From Yamagishiella unicocca (lineage: Eukaryota > Chlorophyta > Chlorophyceae > Chlamydomonadales > Volvocaceae): DNA of 64,000 nucleotides. Below the pieces are notes generated by a model that was given only the letters and a program-made list of their open reading frames with translations, searched no databases and was not told the origin of the DNA. The stretch covers positions 2,046,001 through 2,110,000 of the forward strand of contig BDSL01000003.1 of assembly GCA_003116995.1 (NCBI GenBank), in the 5' to 3' direction. Positions 21,877 through 34,668 of this stretch are shown piece by piece; the stretch's first letter is position 1, and the number at the start of each line of letters is the position of its first letter. The position numbers and the translations under genes were made by a program.

Positions 21877-24541
21877 AGTGGTGCGCCCGCGGCGTCGACA
21901 AGACCGACCCACGTACGCCTTTATCCACACTGCTGCAACAAGCAACTACAGGCCGGGGCCTTACCGTGCCGGCAGGTCGAGTGTTAACTTCAGCGGGGGG
22001 AATGCAGCGATTCATAAGGAGGTGCCTGGGTTACGAGCTACCGAAGCCATGGCCGAGCACATAATGCGCGCAGGTGGGGCGAGGCTCTGTGATGTTATGT
22101 CTCGTGCGAGGATCGCCTGGGACAACGGCCTTAAAGAGCGACGTAAGCCGTGGCATTGGCCGTGACGGCGTTCTGGTGAACTGAACAGCATGCGTGGGTT
22201 TGTTGTAATCTTGGTGCTGACCACTGGCATGTAGTGGTGTCAAGTCAGCAGGCGGTGACTGGGTTTCTTGTTGGCGGGGCGTGACCAAGCTCTTAGCATG
22301 TGTGCGCAGTACGTACAGGCGTTGTGTTGACTTCGATCCATCCGGGTCTGCTGCCACGCGGCACCCATTCGCGAAGCACGGGAAGTAGCGGTCTGGTCCT
22401 GGCTGGCGTTATATGCACATCGTTTGCTGGCGCGCTGCAGTCATTTGTTTGCTGCCTCTGGTGGAGTACTCGTCACCGTCCTGCTTTTGTTGGATTCAAA
22501 GGAAAGAAAGAAATATAACGAAAAATGACATACATACGTGCATAAAGAAAAAATCGCCATACATTATTTTCTGCTGGCTGTATACTGCGTGGCGGGGAGC
22601 GTATACCCGTCTGTCTCTGTGGGGGAGTTGTGTCCCCGCCTGTTTGGACCGCATCGAGGTCCTCTGCTGTGATTCATTGACGCTCAGCTGCCTTTTGTAC
22701 GTATCTGTACGGACATTTATGAGGTGTAGGCCTGGCATGCTCATCGCCTGGCTACACCTGTCATTCATGATTGGGATGGATGGATGGGGTAGGAGTTTCA
22801 TGAGTTACGAAGTAGAGTCAGTTGGAACTTCGATATCAGCAGCTGAGCTGTGTGCGAGCCCTTCATGCTGTCATTCTGAGGAGCGATGCAGGGGAATGCG
22901 TCGTGCGCCGTGTTTTGATAGATGGGTATGAAAAGGAAACGCCGTTGGTAGTGGGAATGCAGGGAAGGCACCGAAAGAGACGGGGGAAGGGCGGTGCGCT
23001 CACGCGCACAGCTTCTTCGTCCGTGGAGGCGGGGAGGACTTGAGCTGTAAGGACAAACAGGGGAAATTAGCCGAAATGGGCCCGAGAAGGAAATCCACTC
23101 CTGGATCCAAGAAGATCCCTACCCAGAACGGGCCAGCACCCCGACCGAAAAGAGGGGACAAAATGGGAGCTCCCGCAGGAGCACCAGTCAGCCGGGACCT
23201 AACCAGACTCTGCAGCACCCGACGCCGGGCCAATACAGACTAGCTGACCCTGTACAACCCGCAGCAAAGGATGGTGAGGACCAACCCCGCCCCAGTAAGA
23301 ACGCCAGTCACAGCTGCCAAGAGATGATTTCGCTTTTAAGCTTTTGAGCTTCGCTTACAGCACTGGCTTTGCGTGATTTTATACCAATGCGCAGGCCTTG
23401 CGTGTTGACAATTGTTGCCATTCTGTCGGCCCGTTTCAACCATTATCCAACCATTATCCAGCCTTAGTTGCGATGCAGATGCGTATGCTTGCCCCGTGAC
23501 CCTTGGCACCCCGTGCCCTTGGCGATGGTGCGGATGCACGCAGGCTGCCACAACATCCCTTGGCAGCTGTGACAGGCCATCACGAATGCTGCTACTCGCC
23601 GCGAACTTCACATTTGTCCGAAATGACTGACAGCGGCTGACACCGATAAAATCACACTCCCCCTGAGGTACCCTGAGGTACCGATACCCAGAGGTACCGT
23701 ACCATTCCCTCTTCGTCCCTGCGTCTGTGAGGTTCACAAAACCTTATTTGTTTAAGGACAGATAGGCGTAGCCAAAGCTTGCCGGGTCCAGCACTTGTCG
23801 CGACATGCCCCCGCAACGGCAAGGACCCCCTTGGACCGCGGATACTAGAAGCCTTTCCTATGGCCGTCACCGGATAACAACTAGTTTAAAATTAAGATGT
23901 AATTTATCGCGTTTGTGGACTCCGAACGAGGATCCGTCCAGCGGGCCACATCGCTTCAATCTAACTGAGTTTTTCAGACAGCAGGGCCCTACGGCACATG
24001 ATATATTTTCGCACAGCTTAGTTTTGGGATCTTCTGAAATGCGCTCTGCTGGCTGTTGGCATCTGGTCGAATAAACCTAATTACAACGGCACCGTGGCGT
24101 TACGGTTAACGGTTAGCAACTAAGCTGCAAGTTCAACCTACACTCCAAGAGAATACATGTGTGCTGAGAGGCCCTAAGCTTACTTTTGTCAGATGATATA
24201 AGGTAGTATTTGCGATATGAATAAATGCTAGGTCTTGTTGACCGACTCCGAGCTGCCGTACAGCGGAGCTAGAGGAAGCTATTAGGAACGCTGTGGCGTT
24301 TCCAAGTAACAATCACCGGCAAGGCGACATATCTACACATACACAGGACCACAAAATCAAGAAGTGCAAACAGCGTTCCCGATTACGAGTTCTTTCCCAA
24401 CCTGCGAACAACGCTACTCAACACCTTCACGACGTTCATTGATAGCGCGTACCAACGCTAATTCTGACCTACTGCCAAGGCTCACTCTGCCCTGCCGTCA
24501 ACGCAGCATACGGACAGCGGATTGACCGACCAGTGTCAACG
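21877..24541. other. Intergenic region without supported genes
   Basis: Between members 1 and 2 of the unknown family. A TGTAA word at 22204-22208 is a likely poly-A signal for member 1. A short basic ORF at 23076-23243 (MGPRRKSTPGSKK start) and a GAGGTACC-rich stretch at 23660-23700 are the only notable items. Confidence 0.5.
22204..22208 (+). other. Candidate polyadenylation signal TGTAA
   Basis: TGTAA is the usual volvocine poly-A word. This one lies 328 bp past the stop of unknown-family member 1. Confidence 0.4.
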
Positions 24542-25695
24542 ATGTTTGCGACTAGAATGCTTTCCCGGCCGCGAGTTGCAACAGGCCGAAAACGGGCAAG
24601 TCGCGACACTATCGAAGGAGGTCCCAAGATTATTGAGGAGCCACCTCGACAGCCCACGGTTGGAAGCGAGCAGACCAACAGTCTCGTTGCGATCGCTGGC
24701 GTTGAACCCGCGCCGCTTCCAGACGCAGCCCCTTCAAGCGCACAACCTGCGCCCAGTAATGTCATTCACAACTTCGGCAAGGCCTCTAAGTCTACAGAGC
24801 GCCAGCTCGATTCTGCACTCTCGGCTGCCGGCAGCTTCCTTCTCGGCCACTTTCAGGTGGGTTTGTTGCTCAGAGGCCGCTGGGCCGGTTTGCGTACCAC
24901 CCGTCCTTCTCAAGGCACTCCGATTGCAACGATCTAATACACATTTCCTCCTTTCCTGGCCCCCTGCTGGCTCTGCCCCACGCCCCGTCCCCTGTCCCAC
25001 ATCACCCAACCCGACGCAGACCTCCTTGGTAAGACGCGCAACTGCGGCTGCCGCGGACGCGGTTGTGGGCTCCTCTGCGCCGGCTTCCCGCCGGCTGCTT
25101 CTGCGGCGTGGGTTGCGGGCTGCCGTTGCAGCGGTGTCCATCCTGGCGTTCCTGCTCAAGCTGAAGAGCTTGCTCGACTCTATGACGCACCTGGATAGCG
25201 ACACCGACTTCATGACTGGCGCACAGGCGGTAGGCCGGGGCGGTGGCCGGGGGCCGGGGGCAGAGAGGAGACCGGTGAGCCGACATAGGAGAGGAGGCCA
25301 GTACAAACTATTCAAGGGCCGAGAGGAAACCCGTGGTCCGATAGGGGAGAAAGCATGTGTATTTCTAGTTTGGGAAGTAAATGGAAAAAAGGTGGGGCAG
25401 GGCGGGCATTTTAAGGTGAGCCGGGGCATCGGTTGTGCCCCGTTCGGTTGTTACCAGTGCCCGGTAGATAGCTGCCCCTCGCACGGATGCTACGGGTGAC
25501 TGGTAGTCGCTCCTGCCTGCGCCGGATGCTGTGTTCAAAGCTGCCGTCCGTTGCCGCTCGCTGCACTTGCGCCAGGTGCTGGACATCGCCACCAGTGGCC
25601 CCAGCCTCATCGAGGACTGCAAGGACCTGATGCAGCTGAGGTTAGCCGCCGTCAGCCTGGGCCTGGCGCGGCGCGATGCCAACATGAGTAGATAA
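24542..25695 (+). CDS. Unknown paralog family, member 2 (214 aa)
   Basis: Three exons in phase 0: 24542-24856, 25020-25229 (exactly 210 bp) and 25576-25695. The middle exon carries the family core RRATAAAADAVVGSSAPASR with the following hydrophobic helix LRAAVAAVSILAFLLKL and DSMTHLDSDTDF. The last exon starts VLDIATSGPSLIEDCKDLMQ. The first exon ends in SAAGSFLLGHFQ, matching the exon-end position of the other members (GFLLNGFQ, STAILNKFQ). Closest in sequence to member 1 (both have SAPAS and RRGLRAA). The Ser/Arg/Pro-rich N-terminus could be a transit peptide or just disordered. No function can be named. Confidence 0.72.
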
Positions 25696-28320
25696 ACGCG
25701 TCAGTGCGGCGCCTGAAGGCGTCTTAACGAGTTGGAGTGATTTATCTCTTCATGCGTGACCGAGAGTGGAGCGCATCTGGTGCATGCTGGCACATCTATG
25801 AAACATTGGTATAGGCCCAGCCAGAGAGGTTTGTTGCCACGGGCGGGAGCTCAGCGTAGAGCCATTCATGTGCAAGGTTTTGCAGTCGGCCTGAGATTGC
25901 ACATTGTCTACAGAGGGGATAGCCCTGGGTGAGCGGTATCTAGTCAGGTGGCCGCAAAAGAGGGAACCGAGGGGCATCCGCGGGTCACTCGCTCGTGGCC
26001 GGCAGCTGCTGTTGCGGCGCTCAGGCGTTGAGCAACCCGTCCGGCGTGAGAAAGAGTGCCCTAGTCGAGGATTTGTACAATACCGCCTGCTGTTCCTCAA
26101 ATTGAGGACGCCCTTGTCATCATAAAGTGCTGTTTTTGCGAAGATGTTGCGTGTGCGAAGGTGTTTTGTTTCGCGAGGAGAGTCGTATTTGTGCGTCTCG
26201 AGACTGGAGCGAAGCCGCTGCTCAAGGTCCTCAGTGGCCAGGGGTGCAGCCCGTAGTGGAGCTGTTCGTGGGGCTGGCCGGGCTGCACGTTGCATGTATG
26301 CCTTCGGCCGGCAGGACGCTCGCGTGCAGGTATTCTGCTGGCGCCACCCCAAAGCCCCGTTCATTATTTGTTGCCATAAGCGGCAGTCAAACTGACAAGT
26401 GCGTGTATTGTTTTGCTTGATGTCATGCGCGACGCAGCCAACAGTTGAGTGATAGGTTTAGCATCCATTCATAATGCTGCAATGTGTTTACGGTGCGTGT
26501 GTAGCGCGATAATAAGTATTTGCCAGGCTTCTCATTCTTTATTGGGTTGCGTTTTTTGGCTGCCGGTGGCACCAAAGGCCCAGGCCAGACAGGAGCAAAT
26601 TGAAACTTTCTGGCCTGGGCCGAAGAGAGAACGTTCCGTGTTTGGAGATCAATGGGTACATTAGTTAGAAGATATTAGAGGCATACACTCTAGCCGTCGT
26701 CATACGCTGGTCTGCGCTAGGCGTGGGGTTCGGTAGAGGGCAGGCATGACATAAGCTGCTGTAGGGCTTTTTGTCCGCTTTAGCTGGATGTTTTTCCTGC
26801 TGCGCTGTCGGGTAGTGAGTGCCGTAACCGTGCTAGCTGGTCCACTTTACCGTAACGGGTAGCCTGGACATATGTATGGCGCGGCAGTTTGCGAACCATA
26901 TTTGCTGGTGATGAGCCTGGATGATAATGTTGCAAAGGCTAGCGGCGACGACTCTCAGTGCGTCTGCGGATGTGGGCTGTGCACTACCATTGGTGGTGCG
27001 CACGTGTCCTTGTTGATGAGGGTCAGTGGAGCTCCTTTATCGGGCGCCGAATGTGCCGGTCTACATACTCCACCAATCCCAGTTGGCGGCCAGGCCGTGA
27101 AACTGCTGCCACGTGCCGGTGCCCAGGCGGGCCCACGTGAGCCACATGTGCCATCCATCCGTGTACCGTGTGCTGGTGGTTTCCCGCTGCGATAGATACG
27201 GAAGCTGGCAGGGGCCTTGTGTGCGTGACCCCACTTCAGGAGCTACGCTGTGGTGTGCGCACTGTCGCCGATCCACGTGGAGGGACTTGTCGGTTGGCAC
27301 CTGACATGACGTGCTTGGCTGGGGCGGAGAAACGTCTGTTGGACGCACCGGAGGGTTCCACGGAGCTCTGCCGGCGGCGTTATGGTTCGCTAGGAGCGAG
27401 GCGAGAACCGGCAGCAGCAGCAGGCGCGTGGGCTGCGTACAGGAGGACGATGTGACGTCGTTTGGTGTGCTGAGCTGCTGGTGGGTTCGAGTCTTCCTCT
27501 TAACCGTGAGCCCTCAATTGTCCGTTGACGTTGGGTGCGTAGCCTTCTGGCTGAGCCTGGGAGTCGCGTGTCGATTTCCTCCGATACCTTGGCAGAAGCG
27601 CTGGTTGGCTGGGCAGGGCTGCGCCACAGTCCTCCTTGTAGCTTTGATGTAGTCGTTCGTGCACGATATGTGCATACGTAAATGTAATCCAAGTGTTGTC
27701 GTTTGGAAGACTTGACGACGCGTCCGCAGCTACGGCGAAGCACTGTGGTCCCATGCGGTCCTCCTTTGCGGCACTAATACACATTAACATGCACTCCCAC
27801 ATCCATTTGCCTCAAGATTTTCAGGGTATCGCCAAGCCCGCAATTCGTCGTCAGGCAATTCGTCGTCGCGGTGTGAACTGATGTGAAGGGTATTAGCGGT
27901 CTCGTCTACGCGCACTATGCTGAAGACCTTCCTTGCTAACGCCGCCCGTAACTCGGTGACATGACACCGAGCACGCTAACCACAATACCATGACGGTCAT
28001 GGATGTTGCCTACACACTGGAGAGCCAAGGCAGCTATGGTTTCGGAGGTTGGGCAACGTGTCAGCTCAGAGCACCCCCGCATGACTACAAGATTTTTCTC
28101 AACACCACCCTAATGAGTATTTATCCAGCTCCAGGAGCTCTACTGAGCAATGTCGATAAGAGTCACAAGACTGCGTACACGATGCCGTACCAGAAATGGG
28201 AACGAAGTTGCTGCATGAGTCGATGTAACATACATAATTATTTAGTTGCAAGTCTTTACAGGCTGTTATTTACAACTACGGAATTTTAATTTTTCCTAAC
28301 CACTCTACGGTTTGGCACAA
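25696..28320. other. Intergenic region without supported genes
   Basis: Between members 2 and 3 of the unknown family. The longest ORF is on the minus strand (26364-25750), Arg/Ser/Pro-rich with no domain. A 99-codon plus ORF at 27990-28289 just upstream of member 3 has no recognisable similarity. Confidence 0.5.
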
Positions 28321-31046
28321 ATGTCTCTCACAGCGGTACGGGCGTCTGAGATGTTACATCGTAACACGGACAAGCATACTGGTCCTAAGCATCCGCCAAC
28401 AACGCATGGCCACGCAGGGCCGCTGGCCGCGGCTCAGCAGGAAGGGACTGCAATGGGCACTCGAGACGACAGTCCCACTAGAAGCGCGCAACCACGACAT
28501 TCCAACGTTGACAGCGAGCAAACGACTGGGCTACGTCCTTCGGCGTTGGTCGAGGGCGAGGAACCTGAGAAGTGCAGGCAGCCCATGGGCGAGCGGCCTT
28601 TGATTTCCCGGCCTATCGAGTTGAACTTGCAGGAATGCCCCTCCTTTGCGGAGCAGAGGTCCAATGGCGCCAAGCCGCTCTTTTTCGAGCGCCACGGCAC
28701 GCTGCAGCATGCCCACAGGTTGCAGTCAAACACGACGGGCGAGGCTATTGGCAGTGACGCCGACTCCACTACGCCAACACCACGCGCGCGGCTGGGAGCT
28801 AGCACCGGAGCGATCAACTGGGAGACCTGCTTACCAAGCTGGGAGATCGCCAGGTGTGTATGCGTCCTCCTGCCGCACCAAGGAGGTGTCCGGTGGCGGT
28901 GTGAGGTGTGCCCTCCAGGGAGGGCAAATGTGAGAATGGCCATGTGGGATCCGGCTTAGTACGACACCCATGCACTCGTGGGCGGGGCGAGCGGAGTGGG
29001 GTGGGGCGCCGGCGGAGGCACTTGCGCGCGTGCGAAGCGGGGTGGGTAATGCCGCAGCAAGAGGCCGGGGGCCTCGACGCCGTCCTCGCGATTCGGCCCA
29101 TTCCCGTCCCCCAGCCGCATCCACCCGCTTGTGCGGCAATGCATGCAGGAGTGAGCTGTGGCTCCTCACGGAGGCGGCTCTCCTGCAAGGGCAGACACAG
29201 GCCCAGACCGAACACGCCTGCGGCGGCCCCGTCGGCCAGCACCCGGCGTCAGCCGCCCCCCCCAGCTCGAGGCTGGCCTCCGTCTCCGAAGAGCCGTCCA
29301 TAGTGGTGGCCGCGGCCCCCCCGGCCCCCGCCAAACTCACCGAGGCCTCGCCATTTGCCTCGCGGCACACGCAGAACTCCATGTCGCAGCAGGCGCCGTG
29401 TCTGGGCAGCCTGTTCGCGCGCGCCTGCAGCCTGGCCCGGCCCTGCCCCGCCACGCCTTTGGGCCTCGGCGCCCTGCCCCTGCTGGTGCCGTCCATGTCG
29501 ATGCGGTCGGGCAGGTGGCAGGCCGCGCAGACCCTTGCCGGCAGCAGCAGCTTCGCAGGCAGCCGCCAGCAGGCGGCCGACACCGGGCCCGAGGGCGCAG
29601 GCAGCGAACCGCTGGAACCCAAGCCGTCCGGCGGCTCGCTGACAAGCAACGATAAGGGTAAAGCTGACGGCGCCCGCCATCGCCACACTCACGTGGCCTA
29701 CGCGGCTGGCGTGGCGGCGGCGACGTCGACCGCGGCGGCGGTCACACACGCGGCCTCCGCTGTCGCCGCGGGCCTGGCCGCCATGGGTTCCTCCCAGGTG
29801 CCCTTTTACTCGTCGACCGTCGTACAGCTGGGTGCGCACGTGCTGAACGTGGGCAGCACAGCCATACTGAATAAATTTCAGGTACGACATGGTACGATGT
29901 TACGGCAAGGGCGTGTCCAGAAATCGGTCCACCCGTGCCACAAATTGGTCCTACGGCTCGCGGGTGTTGGGTGGCTTCTGCCGTGCTTGCGATTGGGACC
30001 ACGCTTCTGGCCCAATTATTGGACGTAGGGCAGTGGCTGTAAGTGTGCCCACGACATCCAGGCGGGAGCTTTGAGAGCGAGATGCCGCCTGCGTGTAGAA
30101 GTACTTCAGAGCGGCTGTACGGCGATCGCAGTGACCGCATATCGTACGAGTTTTGTTTTGGGCTTGTGGCAACGCCGGTGCTTGGGCCCCCTGCGCATCC
30201 GGCACCACGCAGAGCACCGCCATGAACAAGTCGACCATGGCCGCCGCGGAGGTGGTTCTGGGCCCGGAGGCGGACCCGGTGGCGAGGCAGGCTCTGCGCA
30301 ACCGGCTGCGCACCACCCTGGCGGGGGCGTCCGTGATGTGGTTCCTGCTCAACCTGCACACCACCACGGACCTGCTGGCGCATCTGGACTTCGAACACGA
30401 CTTCATCACCAGTGCAAGAGTGGTGAGGCGGGGCGGGGACGGCCGCGGGCCGGGTGGCTGCGTCCGTCCGTCGTGGGTGGTGCCCTGGGAGTCCAGCTGG
30501 GGGCAGCAGCAGCAGGAGCGGATCGTCCGCAGAATGGAATCGTCCGCTGGTCGCTGGCGCGGCGTTCGCTGCTCTCACCTGCCAGCGTCTGTGGCTGCCA
30601 GAGGGCCGGAGGTACGGCCCGGCCTCTCCCTGTTGCCCGGCCTCTCCCTGTTGCCCAGCCTCTCCCTGTTGCCCGGCCTCTCCCTGTTGCCCGACCTCTC
30701 TCCGTTGCTTGGAGCGCCCAATCGGCGTGTTCGCGAGGGTGGCTTCCCAGTACAGCACGTCCGTCTCTTAAGTCCTGCTCGGGCCTTTGGATTGTTCTGT
30801 TGAGGAAGGTAGTACCGGTACTACGGCGTTGAGCGTTTCGTGACCGATCGACTAACTAACCAATTAGCGGACCTGACTGACCGCCGTACTTGCTGCCACT
30901 GCTGCCGCCAGGTTCTGAACCTAGCGACCACGGGCCCCACGCTGATGAACAACTGCAGGGAGCTGGTGCAGGTGGGGGTCGCGGTGACCATGGGGGTGGC
31001 GCAGCGAGCAGGCACCCTCACCGCCCTGGCCAGCGGAGGCAGGTGA
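28321..31046 (+). CDS. Unknown paralog family, member 3 (536 aa)
   Basis: Four exons join cleanly: 28321-28853 (ends in phase 2), 29149-29881, 30213-30422 (210 bp) and 30912-31046. Exon 1 shares with member 4 the start MSLTAVRASEMLHRN and the block ECPSFAEQ followed by KPLFFERHGTLQ. Exon 2 starts SELWLLTEA, has an Ala-rich hydrophobic stretch (THVAYAAGVAAATSTAA onward) and ends STAILNKFQ. Exon 3 holds VVLGPEADPVARQALRNRLR, a helix ASVMWFLLNLH and LLAHLDFEHDF. The last exon starts VLNLATTGPTLMNNC. Ala-rich helices and a Pro/Ser-rich linker suggest a membrane-associated or coiled architecture (inference). No known family is recognised. Confidence 0.78.
30629..30712. repeat. 18-bp minisatellite in intron 3 of member 3
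   Basis: CCTCTCCCTGTTGCCCGG-type units repeat about five times. Confidence 0.85.
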
Positions 31047-32018
31047 TGCAAACGTGCGCTACGGCGTGATGAACGCGCAGGGGGCGGGCGTGAGTGCGGG
31101 ATACACGGACGGTTGTGACGCCAGGCGTGCGGTGGCGGTACGTACAGCAGCGCGATTGATTCATCAGCTGTATTCCTCCGAGAGCGAGTCCAGCTGTGCA
31201 CCCGGGGCGTGCTTCTCGCGTCAGATGCATAGGCCAAAGTAGCAACGGCCGACGCGTCGGCCGACGTGTCAACGGCCAACACCCGATAGGGTCCCGAAGA
31301 CATTTTGAAGACACCGCGCTAGCAGCGTCAAGACTGGGTCTGGAGCTCGTGCGTGAGGTAGCGAATAAAAATATTGTTTTGAAACGTCACTGGTGAGGGG
31401 GGTCCTTCCGGGCTGCACTGCATCGCGGTGAGGCAAGCTTACCTGTTATCGTCGACTGACACTCGGCAGACCGACCAAAGAGCCCGCGCCGCGGTGACCA
31501 TAGCGGGTCGCCATTGCTGCGCGGCCTTTTCGTAACATCGATTATCTACGTTCTGGGCGTCTTTTGGACGATATCCCTTCGTTGCAGGATGAAGTACCGG
31601 TAATGATTCGGCAGGGGCGACAGGTGGGCGCGACAGGCAAGCGCAGCAAAGTCTGGTGGCGCCGCACCAGCTGAGCTAGCGGTATCGCGAGGGCCAGTTA
31701 AATGAATACCGGTGTTGCGAGTTTATCAGCAGATGTACAGAGCGGTAGGGGTTACGTCCGCTGCCATCAGCGGGGGCGGATTAGAGCGCCACGGCCCGTG
31801 TATAATTGGTTTATTGGCTATGGAATCCAGGACGGCGGGAGTTTTGCGTCAAGGGTGGTGTATTCGGGCGGCTGATGTGCAGCATTTCCAGCAGGTCGCT
31901 ATTTTTTTTGGGTTGATCTCGCAATAGTAATCGTTGCGTGCGCATTTATGCGGGACTCTTGGCGTTATGCGGGACTCTTGGCCTGGTAATGCGTTGGAAT
32001 GGTAATGGGCTATTGGGC
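31047..32018. other. Intergenic region without supported genes
   Basis: Between member 3 of the unknown family and the pherophorin tandem unit. Near 31945-32018 short phrases (GCGGGACTCTTGGC, GGTAATGCGTTGGAATGG) foreshadow the repeat that begins the duplicated unit. Confidence 0.5.
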
Positions 32019-32466
32019 TATGGAACGGTAATGCGTTCGATACTACCGAGCACCTGCATGAACAGGGGGATTGCACGACAGCTTCATAACGGTGGCTTAT
32101 AATGGCAGTATCAAAGACGGCCGCGGGTGCCTATAGCCCTCCTTACAGCTAATAAACGGGCAGTACAGAATGGCTCGGCCCAGGAGTGCGGTCACCAGCG
32201 CGAAAGGCAGCTACGGATAGCCTGCTGTTGATTGGGGCTATAAAAGTATGAATTTTGTCTTCGGAACGGTAGTGCGTTCGATATTACGGAGCACCTCGCG
32301 ACGGGCGGCATGAACGGGATTGGACGACAGCCGCGCACCGGTGGCTTATCATGGCTCGCAGAAGCTGGGCGAATAACATTGCCGGAAGGTGACACGAAGA
32401 CTGTACCTCCAGGCCATGGGCGCGCAATATTAATCTTCCTCCGTATACCAATATCCGCAATACCGG

Positions 32467-32474
32467 TATAAAGG
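32467..32474 (+). promoter_or_regulatory. TATA box, pherophorin copy 1
   Basis: TATAAAGG lies 159 bp upstream of the ATG at 32633. A second TATAAAAG lies at 32239-32246 within an upstream repeat. Confidence 0.55.
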
Positions 32475-32632
32475 CTTATACACAGCTGTTTCCAGCAGGA
32501 TCGAGGTCTTGCCACACACACTACTTCTCATCGCCTTTATGGCGTCCTATATGTGATAGTGCTGCCCCACTACATATTAGTTTATTATTTAGTCCCATGT
32601 CTAGGGAACCTAAGCTGAGACCTCGGGTCCCG

Positions 32633-34668
32633 ATGCCGACTGCCCAAATACTTCTGGCCATTGCGGCATTCCTGTAAGTTTGATATGATATTAATGCCTA
32701 CATACCTTCTGCATATGATGTACCATATCCATGATTGGCATTGTTGTCATTGCTGGCTGCTGTGTCCACAGGGCATGCGCGTCTCCGTCCTTGTGCGCGA
32801 CAGCAAAATGCAATCCATCACCAGGAGCTGCTCTCGATTGCAAGCAGCTTAAGCCTATGCCAACGGATTTCCGGCTGTCACCAGCACTTGGGTAAGTAGG
32901 CTTCCACGGCAACTGCATCGGCGGTCGCTTGCTTCAGCTCCGGTTCTGCTCCTACCTGCTGGTCTGTGGTACATACAAGATCACTACTTATCCCGACCCC
33001 AACAAGAATATTGTTGGCAACTTGACAAAATTCTACTTCCCATTCTGGCTTGAACGCCTTGGTGAAGAAACCCTCTGCAATGGGTTTCCCGGTTACTCCT
33101 CGGAGGCGACGCTGTCCAGTCGGAACGGTTCGGCAACGTGCATGGACGCGAGAATGCAGGTTGATTGTGCCCCTCAAAGCCCCCCTGATGACCCCCCCCC
33201 GCCACCACCACCGCCGCCGCCGCCTTCATCGCCTCCACCCCCGCCCAGACCGTCGCTTCGTCCGCCGCCCAGACGCTCACCATCACCGCCTCGGAAGCCA
33301 TCTCCACCACCATCACCGCCCCCGGAACTTGCTCGGTTGCAGACTTGCGTCCTTATGTCGTATTCCGGTAGGGGGATCTCGGGCGCCAGGGATTTTTGCA
33401 CAGCGCTCTCAATGGCCGCTCGGGATAAAGTGAAGACCGTGGCTGATGGATACAAGGTTGCCCTTGGACCATGGGGGCCCCCCTCTTGCAACAACAATAC
33501 CGTAATTTCGGTGTGCACCAGTATCTTGGCCCGCCAGCAACCGCTCCTTACCAAGATTATGGCAGAGGCACTTCCTCAAGTCTTTGATTACATTTTTGAG
33601 GTCACAAACTACCGCAGTGGCGGATGTGGAGCTTACTCCCCGACGTCTCAGGCTGGAAATTATAACCTTCGAGCAACCTCATCTCAAACAACTCTGGCGA
33701 CTTTCACGTGCGCAATGCGCCCATCGCCCTACATCTTCCCTTCCACCTCATGTACGACGAATATTACCAACGGCCGTTTCAAAATTCGGTCCGCGCAGGT
33801 AGGTACGGGTTTAATGTCTGAGGAGCGTTAATGTTCATGCGTGGGTGTTGAAGCCAACCTTCGGGTAGTTTGCCAGCGGTCTTCCCTCCCGCCAGTGTAT
33901 GAAGCATTGCGCTCACACCGACGAGTGTGAACCACTTTACGCCCTTGTTACCCAGGTTGAGGCAGTCGACGGGAAGTCGATGTTTTGCTTCGGCATTGGC
34001 GTTAATAACCCAGCGCCCTCTGTGCCCTCGGTAAGTGGTCGCCGTGTAAAGCACGGCGGGCTCATATCTAATATATAGGATGCGAACCACGTCGCCTGGC
34101 TGGCTTGTTTTGTCTGTTGGGGCCTCGCCGACTTCGGCGCGGCGGGGTGTGGTTTTTTCCTGTGCCTTTGGGGGCGTCGGCTGGCTGCTAGCGCTGGCTT
34201 CCCTTACTTATTCTTATCTCCGTTGTGCCTGTGGTGCCAAGCCAATGCGCTTCGTGTGACTGTGCACTCCTGGACTGGCCCTGCTGTTTTCAAGTATTTT
34301 TCTGCGTTTGGTGTACGTTGCAGGAGTGCAACACCGACCGCATCAGCGAAGTTGCGTTCTTTGTTAAGGGCGTACAGCGCAGCAGCTTGCGCAACGTCTA
34401 CTTACGGGGCCCTTCCGACCAGAGGCTGCGCCCAACAAGTGACAGCTTCTGGCCGCAGCCGAACACGCTCTCGGTGAAGCCTATCGACTGGACGGCGGAT
34501 CTTCTTCAACTCCTTATCGCGCGGAAAAGGGGCAAGGTGTGCCTCGACCTATCCGCAGGCCCAGCTGCCATACGAGACTTCTGCATTTCCGGTAGTGGCA
34601 ACACATGCCTCGTTAGCATAGCGTACTCAGACAAGTGCTGCCAGGTGGAGTCGGTTGTCCTCCAGTAG
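32633..34668 (+). CDS. Pherophorin-family extracellular-matrix glycoprotein, copy 1
   Basis: Pherophorins are secreted hydroxyproline-rich wall/matrix proteins of volvocine algae. Exons read: 32633-32673 and 32772-32891 (signal peptide starting MPTAQILLAIAAFL, then a Cys-containing segment), 32938-33798, 33896-34030 and 34324-34668. The long exon holds the N-terminal domain, a poly-Pro/Ser spacer (about 33181-33330) and the start of the post-spacer domain. Exons 4 and 5 complete a pherophorin C-domain with CFGIGV, VCLDLSAG, RDFCISG and DKCCQVESVVL. Exons 3-5 join in phase 0. Problem: the exon 2/3 junction is unsolved. Both lie in the same frame, broken by one TAA (32893-32895) inside a good donor GTAAGT, yet splicing to CAG at 32937 shifts the frame. 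An in-frame ATG at 32597 would add 12 residues. Confidence 0.78.

Noticed and set aside
23040..23243. Short basic ORF (Lys/Arg/Pro-rich)
   Set aside because: Considered as a histone-tail-like or retroelement ORF1 fragment, but it is too short and unlike either family to call.
25750..26364. 204-codon minus-strand ORF
   Set aside because: Arg/Ser/Pro-rich, no domain, overlaps other ORFs; likely chance in GC-rich DNA.
27990..28289. 99-codon ORF upstream of unknown-family member 3
   Set aside because: No similarity to the family or any domain. Could be a uORF, but nothing supports translation.
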